Shown one piece after another: positions 46,608 to 54,031 of a stretch of 64,000 bases of DNA; the stretch's first letter is position 1, and each line of letters begins with the position of its first letter. This DNA comes from JBDZVM01 sp040255675 (GTDB taxonomy: Bacteria > Actinomycetota > Actinomycetes > Acidothermales > Acidothermaceae), in assembly GCA_040255675.1 (NCBI GenBank), contig JBDZVM010000002.1:62001-126000 (forward strand), in the 5' to 3' direction. The notes beneath the pieces were generated by a model that did no database searches, was not told the origin of the DNA, and saw only the letters and a list, made by a program, of their open reading frames with translations. A program made the translations under genes and the position numbers.

Positions 46608-46793
46608 TCATCTCCGTGTGCCACGTGCAGGCCGCATCGCTGCGCATCGGAAAGGGCCTCTCGCCCCGCGGCAGATGTGCAAAACGGCGAACGCGGACAA
46701 CACTTTCGCGTCGAGCGGGCGCAACACGGCGAACGGGCGGCGCGCCAGTTCCGCCGGTAGCCCGCTGGCCCGCTCGACCCGTTCGACGTTCAC
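46608..46793 (-). CDS. Unidentified 61-residue ORF with strong ribosome binding site
   Basis: A GTG start five bases after a perfect AGGAGG opens VNVERVERASGLPAELARRP and continues 61 codons. It begins ten bases after the stop of another minus-strand frame, so the two look like an operon. The first 38 residues have natural protein character; the Arg-rich last 20 do not, suggesting a truncated gene whose 3' part was lost. No family is recognised. Confidence 0.35.
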   Translation of the reverse strand: MNVERVERASGLPAELARRPFAVLRPLDAKVLSAFAVLHICRGARGPFRCAAMRPARGTRR

Positions 46794-46802
46794 TTGCCCC
46801 TC

Positions 46803-47090
46803 CTACCCGTCACTAAGACGAGCGTAGGCCACAAGCAGACGCTCGTCGTACTCATCGCCGTCTTCGCCGGATTCGTCGTCCATGACCGCGGCGTCGCCGG
46901 TTGAGCGGCCGCGTCCGGTGGTGCGGTCAGCGGTGTGCTCGCGTGACGCGCCACGGTACCGGGACAGGTGCGCTATCACGGCGACCCGCGCCTGCCGCGG
47001 GACGTCAGCGTCGGCATCCAGGTGGCGAACCGCGGCCACCCATTCACCGTCCGCGCCACCGGTGGTGCGCGCCAGCCGCCGACAGAGTGA
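46803..47090 (-). pseudogene. C-terminal remnant of an unidentified gene, possibly recombinase-related
   Basis: The minus-strand frame ending at 46803 has protein-like sequence in its last ~95 codons: GADGEWVAAVRHLDADADVP, RQARVAVIAHLSRYRGASRE and an acidic tail DDESGEDGDEYDERLL. The AHLSRYRGASREHT stretch faintly recalls the N-terminal SAM-like region of tyrosine recombinases, but this is weak. Farther upstream the frame is the mirror of the alpha/beta hydrolase gene. The stop is followed by the SD and start of the 61-residue ORF. Confidence 0.3.
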
Positions 47091-47197
47091 ACCGATACGC
47101 CCGCCGCGGCAGAAGCGGGCGGCATGTCTGCGGCTTGGTCCCTGACTGCAGCTACGGGAGCACTGAGCGCGAAGCGGATCAGGCCCGGACCTGCACT

Positions 47198-48016
47198 TCA
47201 GAAAGGGGACGGGGGCGCAACTGTCGACAGGAACCCGCGAACATGAGCGTTGAAGATTGCGGGTGATTCGGCGTACGCCTCGTGCCCGAGGCCGGGCATG
47301 ACGATCAGCGTCGACTTGCGAAGGGCGACATGAAGCGCCTGCCCGACCTCGCGAGGGGAACGGGTGTCCTCGTCGCCGTGCAGGATCAGCGTCGGGACGT
47401 CGATGGCGGGCAGCGCATCGCGAAGATCGGCTTCGGCGAACGATCGCGCCATCACCCGGGTGCCCGCGGGTCGGATCTGCGCCATCACCCCGGCAAGCAG
47501 CGTCTGCTGCTCGACGGGCATGGCGTCGGAGAACAAGCCGGGCACGGATCGGGGATCGAACGCGGGGAGCATGTCGGCCAGGTCGAGTGCCAACTGCAGC
47601 CGATGGTGTACCTCTTCGGCGGCCAGTGAACCGGCCCATCCCGCGTATGCGCCTGCGAGCACGAGGCTGGCGACGGAGCCGGGGTGTCGCCGACAGACCT
47701 CGAGCGCCAGGCCGGAACCCCAGGAGTGCCCGAGCAGGTGCGGTCGATGAAGCTCAAGGGCACCGATCAGGGCATGGAGGAGATCGGCGTAGTCGGGCAG
47801 CCGAAAGGATTCCGGTGGATCGGAGGACGCGCCACAGCCCGGGGCGTCCCACGCCACCACCGTGAAGGTGTCGCTGAAATCGTCGAGTTGACGTTCCCAG
47901 ACACGGCTGTCACAGAGTCCTCCGTGCAGCAGGACCAGGGGCGCGCCGACCCCTCGGGTGCGGAACGCGACGTCGACGGCGCCCAGCCTGATGCGCGATA
48001 CGGCCTCATCGGTCAT
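47198..48016 (-). CDS. Alpha/beta-hydrolase fold protein
   Basis: A 272-residue hydrolase with an oxyanion HGG motif (LVLLHGGLCDSRVW), nucleophile Ser98 in GHSWGSG, acid in LILHGDEDTRSP and catalytic His in GLGHEAY. This is the full triad of the proline-iminopeptidase/haloperoxidase-like group; the substrate is not predictable. GGGAG precedes the ATG at 48016, which removes an unlikely 47-residue extension. It is the first intact gene of the accessory segment. Confidence 0.92.
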   Translation of the reverse strand: MTDEAVSRIRLGAVDVAFRTRGVGAPLVLLHGGLCDSRVWERQLDDFSDTFTVVAWDAPGCGASSDPPESFRLPDYADLLHALIGALELHRPHLLGHSWGSGLALEVCRRHPGSVASLVLAGAYAGWAGSLAAEEVHHRLQLALDLADMLPAFDPRSVPGLFSDAMPVEQQTLLAGVMAQIRPAGTRVMARSFAEADLRDALPAIDVPTLILHGDEDTRSPREVGQALHVALRKSTLIVMPGLGHEAYAESPAIFNAHVRGFLSTVAPPSPF

Positions 48017-48232
48017 CGCCGCTCCCATGTCCGTCCGCCGCAGCGCGGTTGCGGGCAAGTACACCTGCCCGGGTCCGCCAGCACAAGGAGCGGGGCCGCT
48101 GCACGGGTCAGGACGAAGACCCGACCCCCATCGCCATCCCCGGTCAGTCGTCGGCAAGACGCCGTCGCCGCAAAGAAGGACATCCGCTCTCGGCAGTTGC
48201 GCGCCCGCGGCGGCATGTGCGGTCGACTCGAC

Positions 48233-48502
48233 CTACGGCCCGCTCAACTCGGCGTCGAGTCGATACGCCCAGTCCTCATCGGCCAGGCCGGCGCGGACGA
48301 GCACGTCACGCCAGTCAGCCAGCGCCAGATCGTGCGCGTCACGAATCCGAGCGACGTCGCCGTGCCCCCAGATCACGACGGCGGCCTGCACCCGCTCGGT
48401 CTCGCCTGCGGCCCGCACGATGGCCACAACCTGCTCGGCAGCACCGTACGCTGGGAAATCACGTTGTATGCGCCGAACAAGTCGTGGCGTCAACTCATTC
48501 AC
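48233..48502 (-). CDS. Small conserved hypothetical protein
   Basis: An 89-residue protein starting VNELTPRLVRRIQRDFPAYG and ending WRDVLVRAGLADEDWAYRLD. The pattern (ERVQAAVVIWGHGD then DW.D.LV..GLA.EDW) is that of a small actinobacterial family of unknown function. The frame is open to 48694, but only the part from the GTG at 48502 looks protein-like. It is divergent from the HAD remnant and lies upstream of the hydrolase. Confidence 0.65.
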   Translation of the reverse strand: MNELTPRLVRRIQRDFPAYGAAEQVVAIVRAAGETERVQAAVVIWGHGDVARIRDAHDLALADWRDVLVRAGLADEDWAYRLDAELSGP

Positions 48503-48605
48503 CGGCTCAACCTTCAGGCCGCGACTCGACGCCGTGTGCTCACCTGCAGACGATCCCACTTCGCCCATGGTCGTCCACGGTCGACAGGCGTGATCTACTT
48601 TTCTT

Positions 48606-48769
48606 GTGTCACTCCTGATGCTCGACTTGGACAACACCCTGATCGACGTGACGCCGCGTTCCGGCAGGCATCGGCCGTCTTTCTTGGCGAACACCAGTTG
48701 CCCGTGTCTGATCTGTCTTGGCTGATGTCGGTGGACGCGAGCGGCTACACACCTCGGGAGTCGGTGTGA
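48606..48769 (+). pseudogene. Truncated, frameshifted HAD-family hydrolase
   Basis: The first frame reads VSLLMLDLDNTLID, a perfect HAD motif I (DLDNT). The following frame continues RDAAFRQASAVFLGEHQLPV and SDLSWLMSVDASGYTPR. Restoring one base at about 48646 (GAC-CGT-GAC) joins them, so a single-base deletion has broken the gene. The remaining 150 or so codons of the hydrolase are missing: the sequence passes directly into the IS30 fragment at about 48757. Confidence 0.8.
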
Positions 48770-49134
48770 CGAATGGCCGCAGCGTTCAACAGCTCGCGAA
48801 GATTCGCAACACCGGGCTTGACGTACTTGTGCAAGAGCACGACCGGTTCGCGCGGTTGATTGCCCAGGGCATGGCTAACGCTGAGGCGTGCCGAATCGTG
48901 GGGATTAACCGTCGGACCGGGACACGCTGGCGTTTCGGACGCACGATCCTCAACACGGCCGGCGAGCCGGTGCACTATCCGCCCGTACGTATCGTGCCAG
49001 CGCCGCGACCGCGGCACCCGAGGTATCTGTCGTTGGCGGAGCGGGCGCGGCAGCAGCGGACCGGTTTCGGATATGAACCTCGGCGTGGCATGGTTGTCAA
49101 TTTCCAAACGTGTCATCGTTCGCGTCGAACGTAA
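48766..49134 (+). pseudogene. IS30-family transposase, N-terminal fragment
   Basis: A 122-codon frame from a GTG overlapping the HAD stop. HDRFARLIAQGMANAEACRI, VGINRRTGTRWRFGR and RHPRYLSLAERAR are the N-terminal DNA-binding region of IS30-type transposases. It ends before the second helix-turn-helix and the DDE core, and the last 20 codons are unrelated. A remnant of an insertion into the HAD gene, later deleted at its right side. Confidence 0.7.
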
Positions 49135-49657
49135 AAGCGGTCCCGTCGCCTGCCGAGAGGGTGATGACGCTACCCGCGGCAGAAACGATCCGGTACGGCC
49201 CCGGCAGCCCGGGGTTTGCGTAGGGCACAAATGTGCCATCGGGATTGCTCGCGGTGATGGTTTGTACGACGATCTGTCCAACGGAGTTCGGCGTTCCATC
49301 ACTGCCGAGTGCGGCTGAGCCGGCTAGGACTGCGACGTCGACGCCGCGAACGATTCCTTGCCATTCTCCCGTCTCGGCCAGGCCGGCGAGTTGACCTTCT
49401 TGGCTGGTCTGATAGATGCCCGGGATCCAGCTGTTGGTCTGGACGACCTGCGGCAGCAAAGGCCTCGTCGTTGATTTCGCTGGTGCGGCCGCCCGCGCCT
49501 TGGCCAGGTGGCTCGCCTCCGCTTGTAGTAGTTGCTGTTTCTGCGGCGGCAGCGGCGGCGGGTTGCTTGAACTTGTTGCGGCGTAGGCCCAGGCCCCTCC
49601 ACCGATGGCGATGCCAAGCGCTGTGGAGATGGCGAACGGCAGCTTGCGTATCTTCAT
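49097..49657 (-). CDS. Secreted protein of unknown function
   Basis: A 186-residue protein with a clear signal peptide (MKIRKLPFAISTALGIAIGG, cleavage near AYA-AT), a Gln/Ala-rich linker and a domain with TNSWIPGIYQTSQEGQLAGL and PYRIVSAAGSVITL. AGGAG precedes the ATG, which overlaps the stop of the broken secreted-protein gene upstream as ATGA. The two were an operon of exported proteins. The 3' end abuts the IS30 fragment. No family function is known to me. Confidence 0.75.
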   Translation of the reverse strand: MKIRKLPFAISTALGIAIGGGAWAYAATSSSNPPPLPPQKQQLLQAEASHLAKARAAAPAKSTTRPLLPQVVQTNSWIPGIYQTSQEGQLAGLAETGEWQGIVRGVDVAVLAGSAALGSDGTPNSVGQIVVQTITASNPDGTFVPYANPGLPGPYRIVSAAGSVITLSAGDGTAFTFDANDDTFGN

Positions 49658-50640
49658 GGCTGCTCCTGGTCGATGTATGTCGGCGCTACCGGCTCACGAG
49701 TAACCGATGTCATCGGAGTGCGACGGGTTTTGCCCGGTGGCGTAGTGAAGCTGCTGCCACGAATCGTCAGGACCTTCGTCAAGACCGCTGCACTTCGGCG
49801 GATTCCCCTGCTGTGAGCAGCGAGGTATTCACTTAGCGACCCCTCGAACGACATGTAGCCTCGCGTATTGGAGATATTCGCCCACTCCGCCGCCAATGTG
49901 GAGGAGTAGATCTGCGGGAACGGCCACCCCGGGCCGTCCCACGACACGAAGTGAATGTTGGCTTGTGTCCATCCGTTGTTGCATCCACCGGTGCCCGAGG
50001 TCGGACACTCCGAGGCTGACCCGAAGTTCCAGAATGTCGGCCGGCCAACGTGATTCTCATACCCCTGAAACCAGGTGATGGTGGCCGACGCGGTCGCCCA
50101 GCCCTGCTCATATCGCTCGCACCGTAGATAACGACCTGTGAGGCGTACCCCGAGATGTCGCTCTCGATGATTGACATCTCATTCGCCCATGAATCTCCAT
50201 CAGCGGAGCTCGTGTGCAAGCTGTTATTGGTTCCTACAGCAATGTGTAGCACAGTCGATGTGTCGCTGCCCGTGCAAACGTAATAGCCCTTTGCGAAAGA
50301 CTGTACGAATGAGGCGATGGTCGCCCTGCTCTTGAATTGCCCGCCAATGAGCTGTGTTCCGCCGTCGACTTCGCCGCCGAAGTCGAGAAAGACGCCACTA
50401 CCCACTCCCAGGGCCGCATCACGCTGACCCTGAGCACAGCCGTCGTCATACATCGTGGTGCCGGAGTCTCCCGCAGTGCTGCTGTTGGAGATGTAATAGG
50501 CGATATTCGCTCTTGGCTAGCCTGGCAGCACCTTCGCCGAAGCCGTGCCCGTCATGACCAACGGGACGATGACCGCTCCTGCTAGTACCGGTAGCGCGTA
50601 AACGAAAGCGGCAAGACAGATGCGGGAAATCTTCGAATAC
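49654..50640 (-). pseudogene. Secreted protein gene broken by a nonsense codon and a frameshift
   Basis: An exported protein of about 300 residues can be read across two lesions. The signal sequence (AAFVYALPVLAGAVIVPLV, then TASAKVLPG) runs into an in-frame TAG at 50517-50519; the same frame continues ANIAYYISNSSTAGDSGTT. At about 50108 one base is missing (ATGAGC for ATGGAGC): before it the frame reads VVIYGASDM, after it WATASATITWFQGYENH and FWNFGSASECPTSG. The pattern FNFGSA..CPTSG.G.CNNGW recurs in a family of actinobacterial secreted proteins of unknown function. Its start codon is not clear. It was coupled to the downstream secreted gene. Confidence 0.75.
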
Positions 50641-51340
50641 CCACAGTCATCACCGATCAGTCGGAGGTGCCCATGGGGTATGTCGAATACGGCGATCACC
50701 GCTCGATAGGCCGGTTGAGTGATTCGTTGTCTGCCACGTCTCCTCCAGTCACGTCTAGCTGCGCTACCCATCAGACGCCCGAGCGGTCGAGGCGGTTGCA
50801 GAAGACGGAGGCGGCATGCCGGCCAACCGCCAAGGGCTGCCGGCGGCGACCGGTCCGATTTCACCTGCCGGTCCTCGAAACGTGAGGTCGCGCACGTCGA
50901 GGTGAAGGGCGTCCGCGACGACGAGCACTTACCGGCACTATTTGTCGAGGCGGAAGCGGTAGACGTTCGTGTCGCGGCGTTCGTATCCGAGCGACTGGTA
51001 CAGCGCATTTGCGGCTTCGTGACTGGGACGGCACGCCAGTGCCAATCGCAAAGGCCGCGCTACCGTTCGATCTGGGCAACGCGACTGTCGCACGGCGAGG
51101 CCAGGTAATTGGCTAGACACTGAATCATCGGGATATTCGTCGTAACACCTCGTGGCGACCGTCGTGGCGGCTGGCTCGACATCGAAGACGACGCCCCCGC
51201 GAAAGGTTCGCCCTACGAGGCGGCGCGCCGCGTCGCCGCCGTCTGGCTGGCCGAGAAGACGCCGCCCTCCATCAAAACCTTGAATCCGAGCGGCTCAGAC
51301 CGCTGCGCGACTTAGTTCGATGTTAGCTGTGAGGCGTCGA
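50641..51340. other. Degenerate region without an intact gene
   Basis: It holds the GNAT remnant (separate entry) and a plus-strand open stretch at about 51130-51315 (GGWLDIEDDAPAKGSPYEAA, RRVAAVWLAEKTPPS) that lacks a start and looks like the end of an unidentified protein. The rest shows no coding character on either strand. Confidence 0.5.
50938..51067 (-). pseudogene. C-terminal fragment of a GNAT acetyltransferase
   Basis: The frame ending at 50938 reads RLALACRPSHEAANALYQSL then GYERRDTNVYRFRLDK, the usual last strand-helix-strand (acetyl-CoA site) of GNAT enzymes. Everything N-terminal to it is missing or scrambled. A short frame continues to 51120 but without GNAT motifs. It is a relic, not a functional gene. 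Confidence 0.7.
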
Positions 51341-51734
51341 TTAGTGTATCGGCGCTGCATGCTTGCGCCCATTCCAGCGTGAGCCGGGTCCGTAGTTCTG
51401 CAAGTCGATTACATACGACCCTCGCTTGGGTAACCGCATGCTCTCCATGGCGAGCCAACATTGCGTTACTTCCGGCGTACCTTTCCTCAATGCAGATGAG
51501 ACGAGGCGGAGGAATTTTCCTTTTGTATCGTATACGTCAAAAGTGCCGTATTCGATGTCCTTGTACTTGCCCTCGCCATGGCACGCCGTCGCCGAGTCGT
51601 CCCACTGGCCAATAGATGTCGAATATGGGGAGAACGCTAGCTAAGCGATCGGTAATGCCCTTTCTGTAGCCGCTCATCGGCACTACCGGCACTATCAGCG
51701 GCAGAAGAGTGCGTTCGATCAGCCGCCAAATCAC
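51341..51734 (-). pseudogene. Frameshifted partner gene of the 228-residue hypothetical protein
   Basis: A GTG at 51734 overlaps the stop of the upstream gene (GTGA) and opens VIWRLIERTLLPLIVPVVPM, SGYRKGITDRLA. The natural continuation is in another frame from about 51640: FSPYSTSIGQWDDSATACHG, KDIEYGTFDVYDTKGKFLRL, and ends YGPGSRWNGRKHAAPIH with TAA at 51341. One frameshift near 51640-51650 therefore splits a protein of about 130 residues. No family is recognised. Confidence 0.6.
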
Positions 51735-52417
51735 CAGTGCCTGAAAGGTTCAATCTCGAGGTCGCCGTCCGGACTTGGAGTGAACAGCCCAACCCAACCA
51801 TGCAAGACCTCGGGCGGCTCCACCCCCGACACCTCATGCCCGGTGACCGCGTGGACAAATCGCACAGTCTTGAATACTGCCGCCGCGACAACCGCGAACC
51901 ATCGCTCGATTGGCTCACGCCATCTCCGCGAGGACTCGGAGTCGCCGCCGGGGAAGGCCCCGGCGTGGCTGTCCAGCGGATACGCACCGATCCGGCTATC
52001 AAGGTTTCCGAGTGCTCCGAGGGGAAGGCACAAGTCCAGCCAGTCCGCGCCGTACTTGGTGGTACCGGCGTCATAGGTCTCTTCGCGGACAACGATGACC
52101 GAGCACAACGTCGATCCCAACCCGGGAATGGTCGCAACTGTGTCCAGGCGGCCGGCGAGAAGCGAGTCCGCCGAAATCGGGGCCGAGCCCCCAGTGTGTC
52201 GACGGAATGCCTCTGGCAATCCAGCGGCGCGCCAGAGTGCCTTCAGAGCGGAATCAAGCCGGTCGTCATCGTGCTCGCCGAGCTTGATCGACAGCTCGTA
52301 GTACCCGCCGTGCCAATTGTCATCATGAGACGGATCGGTCGAGCTTGCCCTCGGATTACCCACGAACGCAATCCTCACAGAGGCACTGCCCGTCGGCACC
52401 GGTTTCGGCCGCTCCAC
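51731..52417 (-). CDS. Hypothetical protein
   Basis: A 228-residue soluble protein of natural composition: DDNWHGGYYELSIKLGEHDD, RLDSALKALWRAAGLPEAF, YGADWLDLCLPLGALG and a Trp-rich end (VLHGWVGLFTPSPDGDLEIE). There is no signal peptide or membrane helix. The GTG start has AAGGG close by. It was the first gene of a two-gene unit whose second member is frameshifted. The layout (a soluble ~220-residue protein coupled to a ~130-residue one) recalls immunity-type pairs, but no toxin is adjacent and this is speculation. Confidence 0.65.
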   Translation of the reverse strand: MERPKPVPTGSASVRIAFVGNPRASSTDPSHDDNWHGGYYELSIKLGEHDDDRLDSALKALWRAAGLPEAFRRHTGGSAPISADSLLAGRLDTVATIPGLGSTLCSVIVVREETYDAGTTKYGADWLDLCLPLGALGNLDSRIGAYPLDSHAGAFPGGDSESSRRWREPIERWFAVVAAAVFKTVRFVHAVTGHEVSGVEPPEVLHGWVGLFTPSPDGDLEIEPFRHW

Positions 52418-52499
52418 GGCCCTTGAAGATCAAACCGATCCGTCCTCAACTCAGCAAGGCCGACACCATCAGCGGCTACTAGTTCCATTGACCGCAGGT

Positions 52500-52703
52500 C
52501 GGGCCTTGGCCAAGGTTCGGTCTAGGTGTCCGGGGTGGTCGCTCGGTTTGCGGCTGTCCACGTGCGTCGTGTGACTCTCATTTGGCGTGCGCTGCCCCGG
52601 ACACCGTCGGGGCGGGAGAGGCTGAAGAAGGGAATGCTCTGCTGGTAGTAGCGGTGCCCTCCTGTCTCCACTGATCGCCGTCATCGAGGACAGGGAGTGC
52701 AGG
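52500..52703 (+). ncRNA. Candidate bridge RNA / structured leader of the IS110 element
   Basis: The non-coding 200 bases before the transposase carry a perfect 12-base palindrome (CCTTGGCCAAGG, 52504-52515). A perfect 11-base stem follows, GGTGTCCGGGG (52525-52535) with CCCCGGACACC (52595-52605), enclosing 59 bases with smaller hairpins (CACG/CGTG). A further CCTGTC/GACAGG stem lies at about 52662-52694. IS110-group elements encode a bispecific bridge RNA in this position (between left end and transposase). The guide loops cannot be assigned without target and donor junctions. Confidence 0.45.
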
Positions 52704-53879
52704 GTGAGTGATGACAACCGCGTGGTGATCGGCATGGATCCGCACAAGCGGTCGGTGACGATCGAGGTGATGACCAGCGACGAGCAGATCCTGGGAGGCG
52801 GTCGGTTCGCCACCGATACCGAGGGTTTCGCGGCGATGCTTGCCTACGTGCGGCGCTGGTCCGACCGGGTGTGGGCGATCGAGGGATGTGAAGGGATAGG
52901 TCGCCACGTCGCGCAGCGGCTGATTGCCGCGAACGAGCCGGTTGTCGATGTTCCGGCGAAGCTGTCGGCACGGGTGCGGGTGTTCGCGACCGGGCAGGGT
53001 CGCAAGACCGACGACACCGACGCCCACTCCATCGCGTTGGTCGGGGTCCGGATGGGCGGCCTGCGCGCGGTCGTGGACGACGCCCAGCTCGAGCTGCTGC
53101 GGCTGCTGGTCGACCGGCGCCGCCGCATCGGCGAGGAGCACACCCGGATGGTCTGCCAGCTGCACCAGCTGCTGCTGGAGCTGATCCCGGGCGGGGCGAA
53201 GCGGGACCTGTCCGCGGCGCAGGCCCGGCGCCTGCTCGCTGGCATCAGGCCGCGTGATGTGGTCGGCAAGACCCGAAAGCAGCACGCGATGGAACTGGTC
53301 GTCGATCTCGAACGCATCTACCAGCGCAAGAAGGCAGCCAACAAGGAACTCATCGCGCAACTGAAAACCACCGGCACCGGCCTGCTTGCCCTGCACGGCA
53401 TCGGTCCCTCCGGCGCGGCGCGGCTGCTGGCCGAGATCGGCGACATCACTCGCTTCCCCGACCGCGGCCACTTCGCGTCCTGGACCGGCACCGCACCGAT
53501 CGACGCCTCATCCGGCGACCGTGTGCGCCACCGCCTGTCTCGCGGCGGCAACCGTCAGATCAACATGGTGCTGCACATGATGGCCGTCGTGCAGCTGCGC
53601 AACCGCACCGAAGGCCGCGCCTACTTCGACCGCAAGGTTGCCGCCGGCAAGTCGCCTAACGAGGCGATGCGCTGCCTGAAGCGACGCCTGTCCGACATCG
53701 TTTACCGCACCATGCTCGACGACCTGGTTGCGACCAAAGCGACGAGCCCGGGAGGACACCGGGGTGCGTCACTGAAATCCAGCGCGGCCGGCTCACATCC
53801 CCACACCGACTCTTCGGACAAGTCACTTCCCGGACCCGCCAAGACCAAGCCTAGAACCCTGGCCCGCAAGGCGTCTTGA
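52504..53879 (+). mobile_element. IS110-family insertion sequence (ends approximate)
   Basis: An intact transposase plus the structured leader. IS110 elements have no terminal inverted repeats and make no clear target duplication, so the boundaries cannot be read from one copy. The left end should lie near the palindrome at 52504 or somewhat earlier. The right end should lie in the 150 bases after the stop at 53879. It stands between two accessory genes and interrupts nothing obvious. Confidence 0.8.
52704..53879 (+). CDS. IS110-family transposase (DEDD recombinase)
   Basis: A 391-residue transposase with an N-terminal RuvC-like DEDD domain (GMDPHKRSV, WAIEGCEG, GRKTDDTDAHSIALV) and a C-terminal transposase_20 domain (LLALHGIGPSGAARLLAEIG, FASWTGTAPIDASSGDR with the candidate nucleophile serine, RLSRGGNRQIN). 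A coiled segment joins them. The frame is full length and undamaged, so it may be active. The start is a GTG with GGGAG about ten bases upstream. The basic, disordered C-terminus (SSDKSLPGPAKTKPRTLARK) is common in this group. Confidence 0.93.
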   Translation: MSDDNRVVIGMDPHKRSVTIEVMTSDEQILGGGRFATDTEGFAAMLAYVRRWSDRVWAIEGCEGIGRHVAQRLIAANEPVVDVPAKLSARVRVFATGQGRKTDDTDAHSIALVGVRMGGLRAVVDDAQLELLRLLVDRRRRIGEEHTRMVCQLHQLLLELIPGGAKRDLSAAQARRLLAGIRPRDVVGKTRKQHAMELVVDLERIYQRKKAANKELIAQLKTTGTGLLALHGIGPSGAARLLAEIGDITRFPDRGHFASWTGTAPIDASSGDRVRHRLSRGGNRQINMVLHMMAVVQLRNRTEGRAYFDRKVAAGKSPNEAMRCLKRRLSDIVYRTMLDDLVATKATSPGGHRGASLKSSAAGSHPHTDSSDKSLPGPAKTKPRTLARKAS

Positions 53880-54031
53880 CACAGAAGGGAGCCAGATGCG
53901 TGAAAGCCGGACACGTGCCGTGGGGCAGCAAGCAGATCGGCGACTGCCTGGAACCGGCGTTCTGCGACAGTCGAGTTCGCCGGGCGCCGCTGACCGCACG
54001 ATCAATACTCCCGCCGTCTGGGTCGGCCGGG

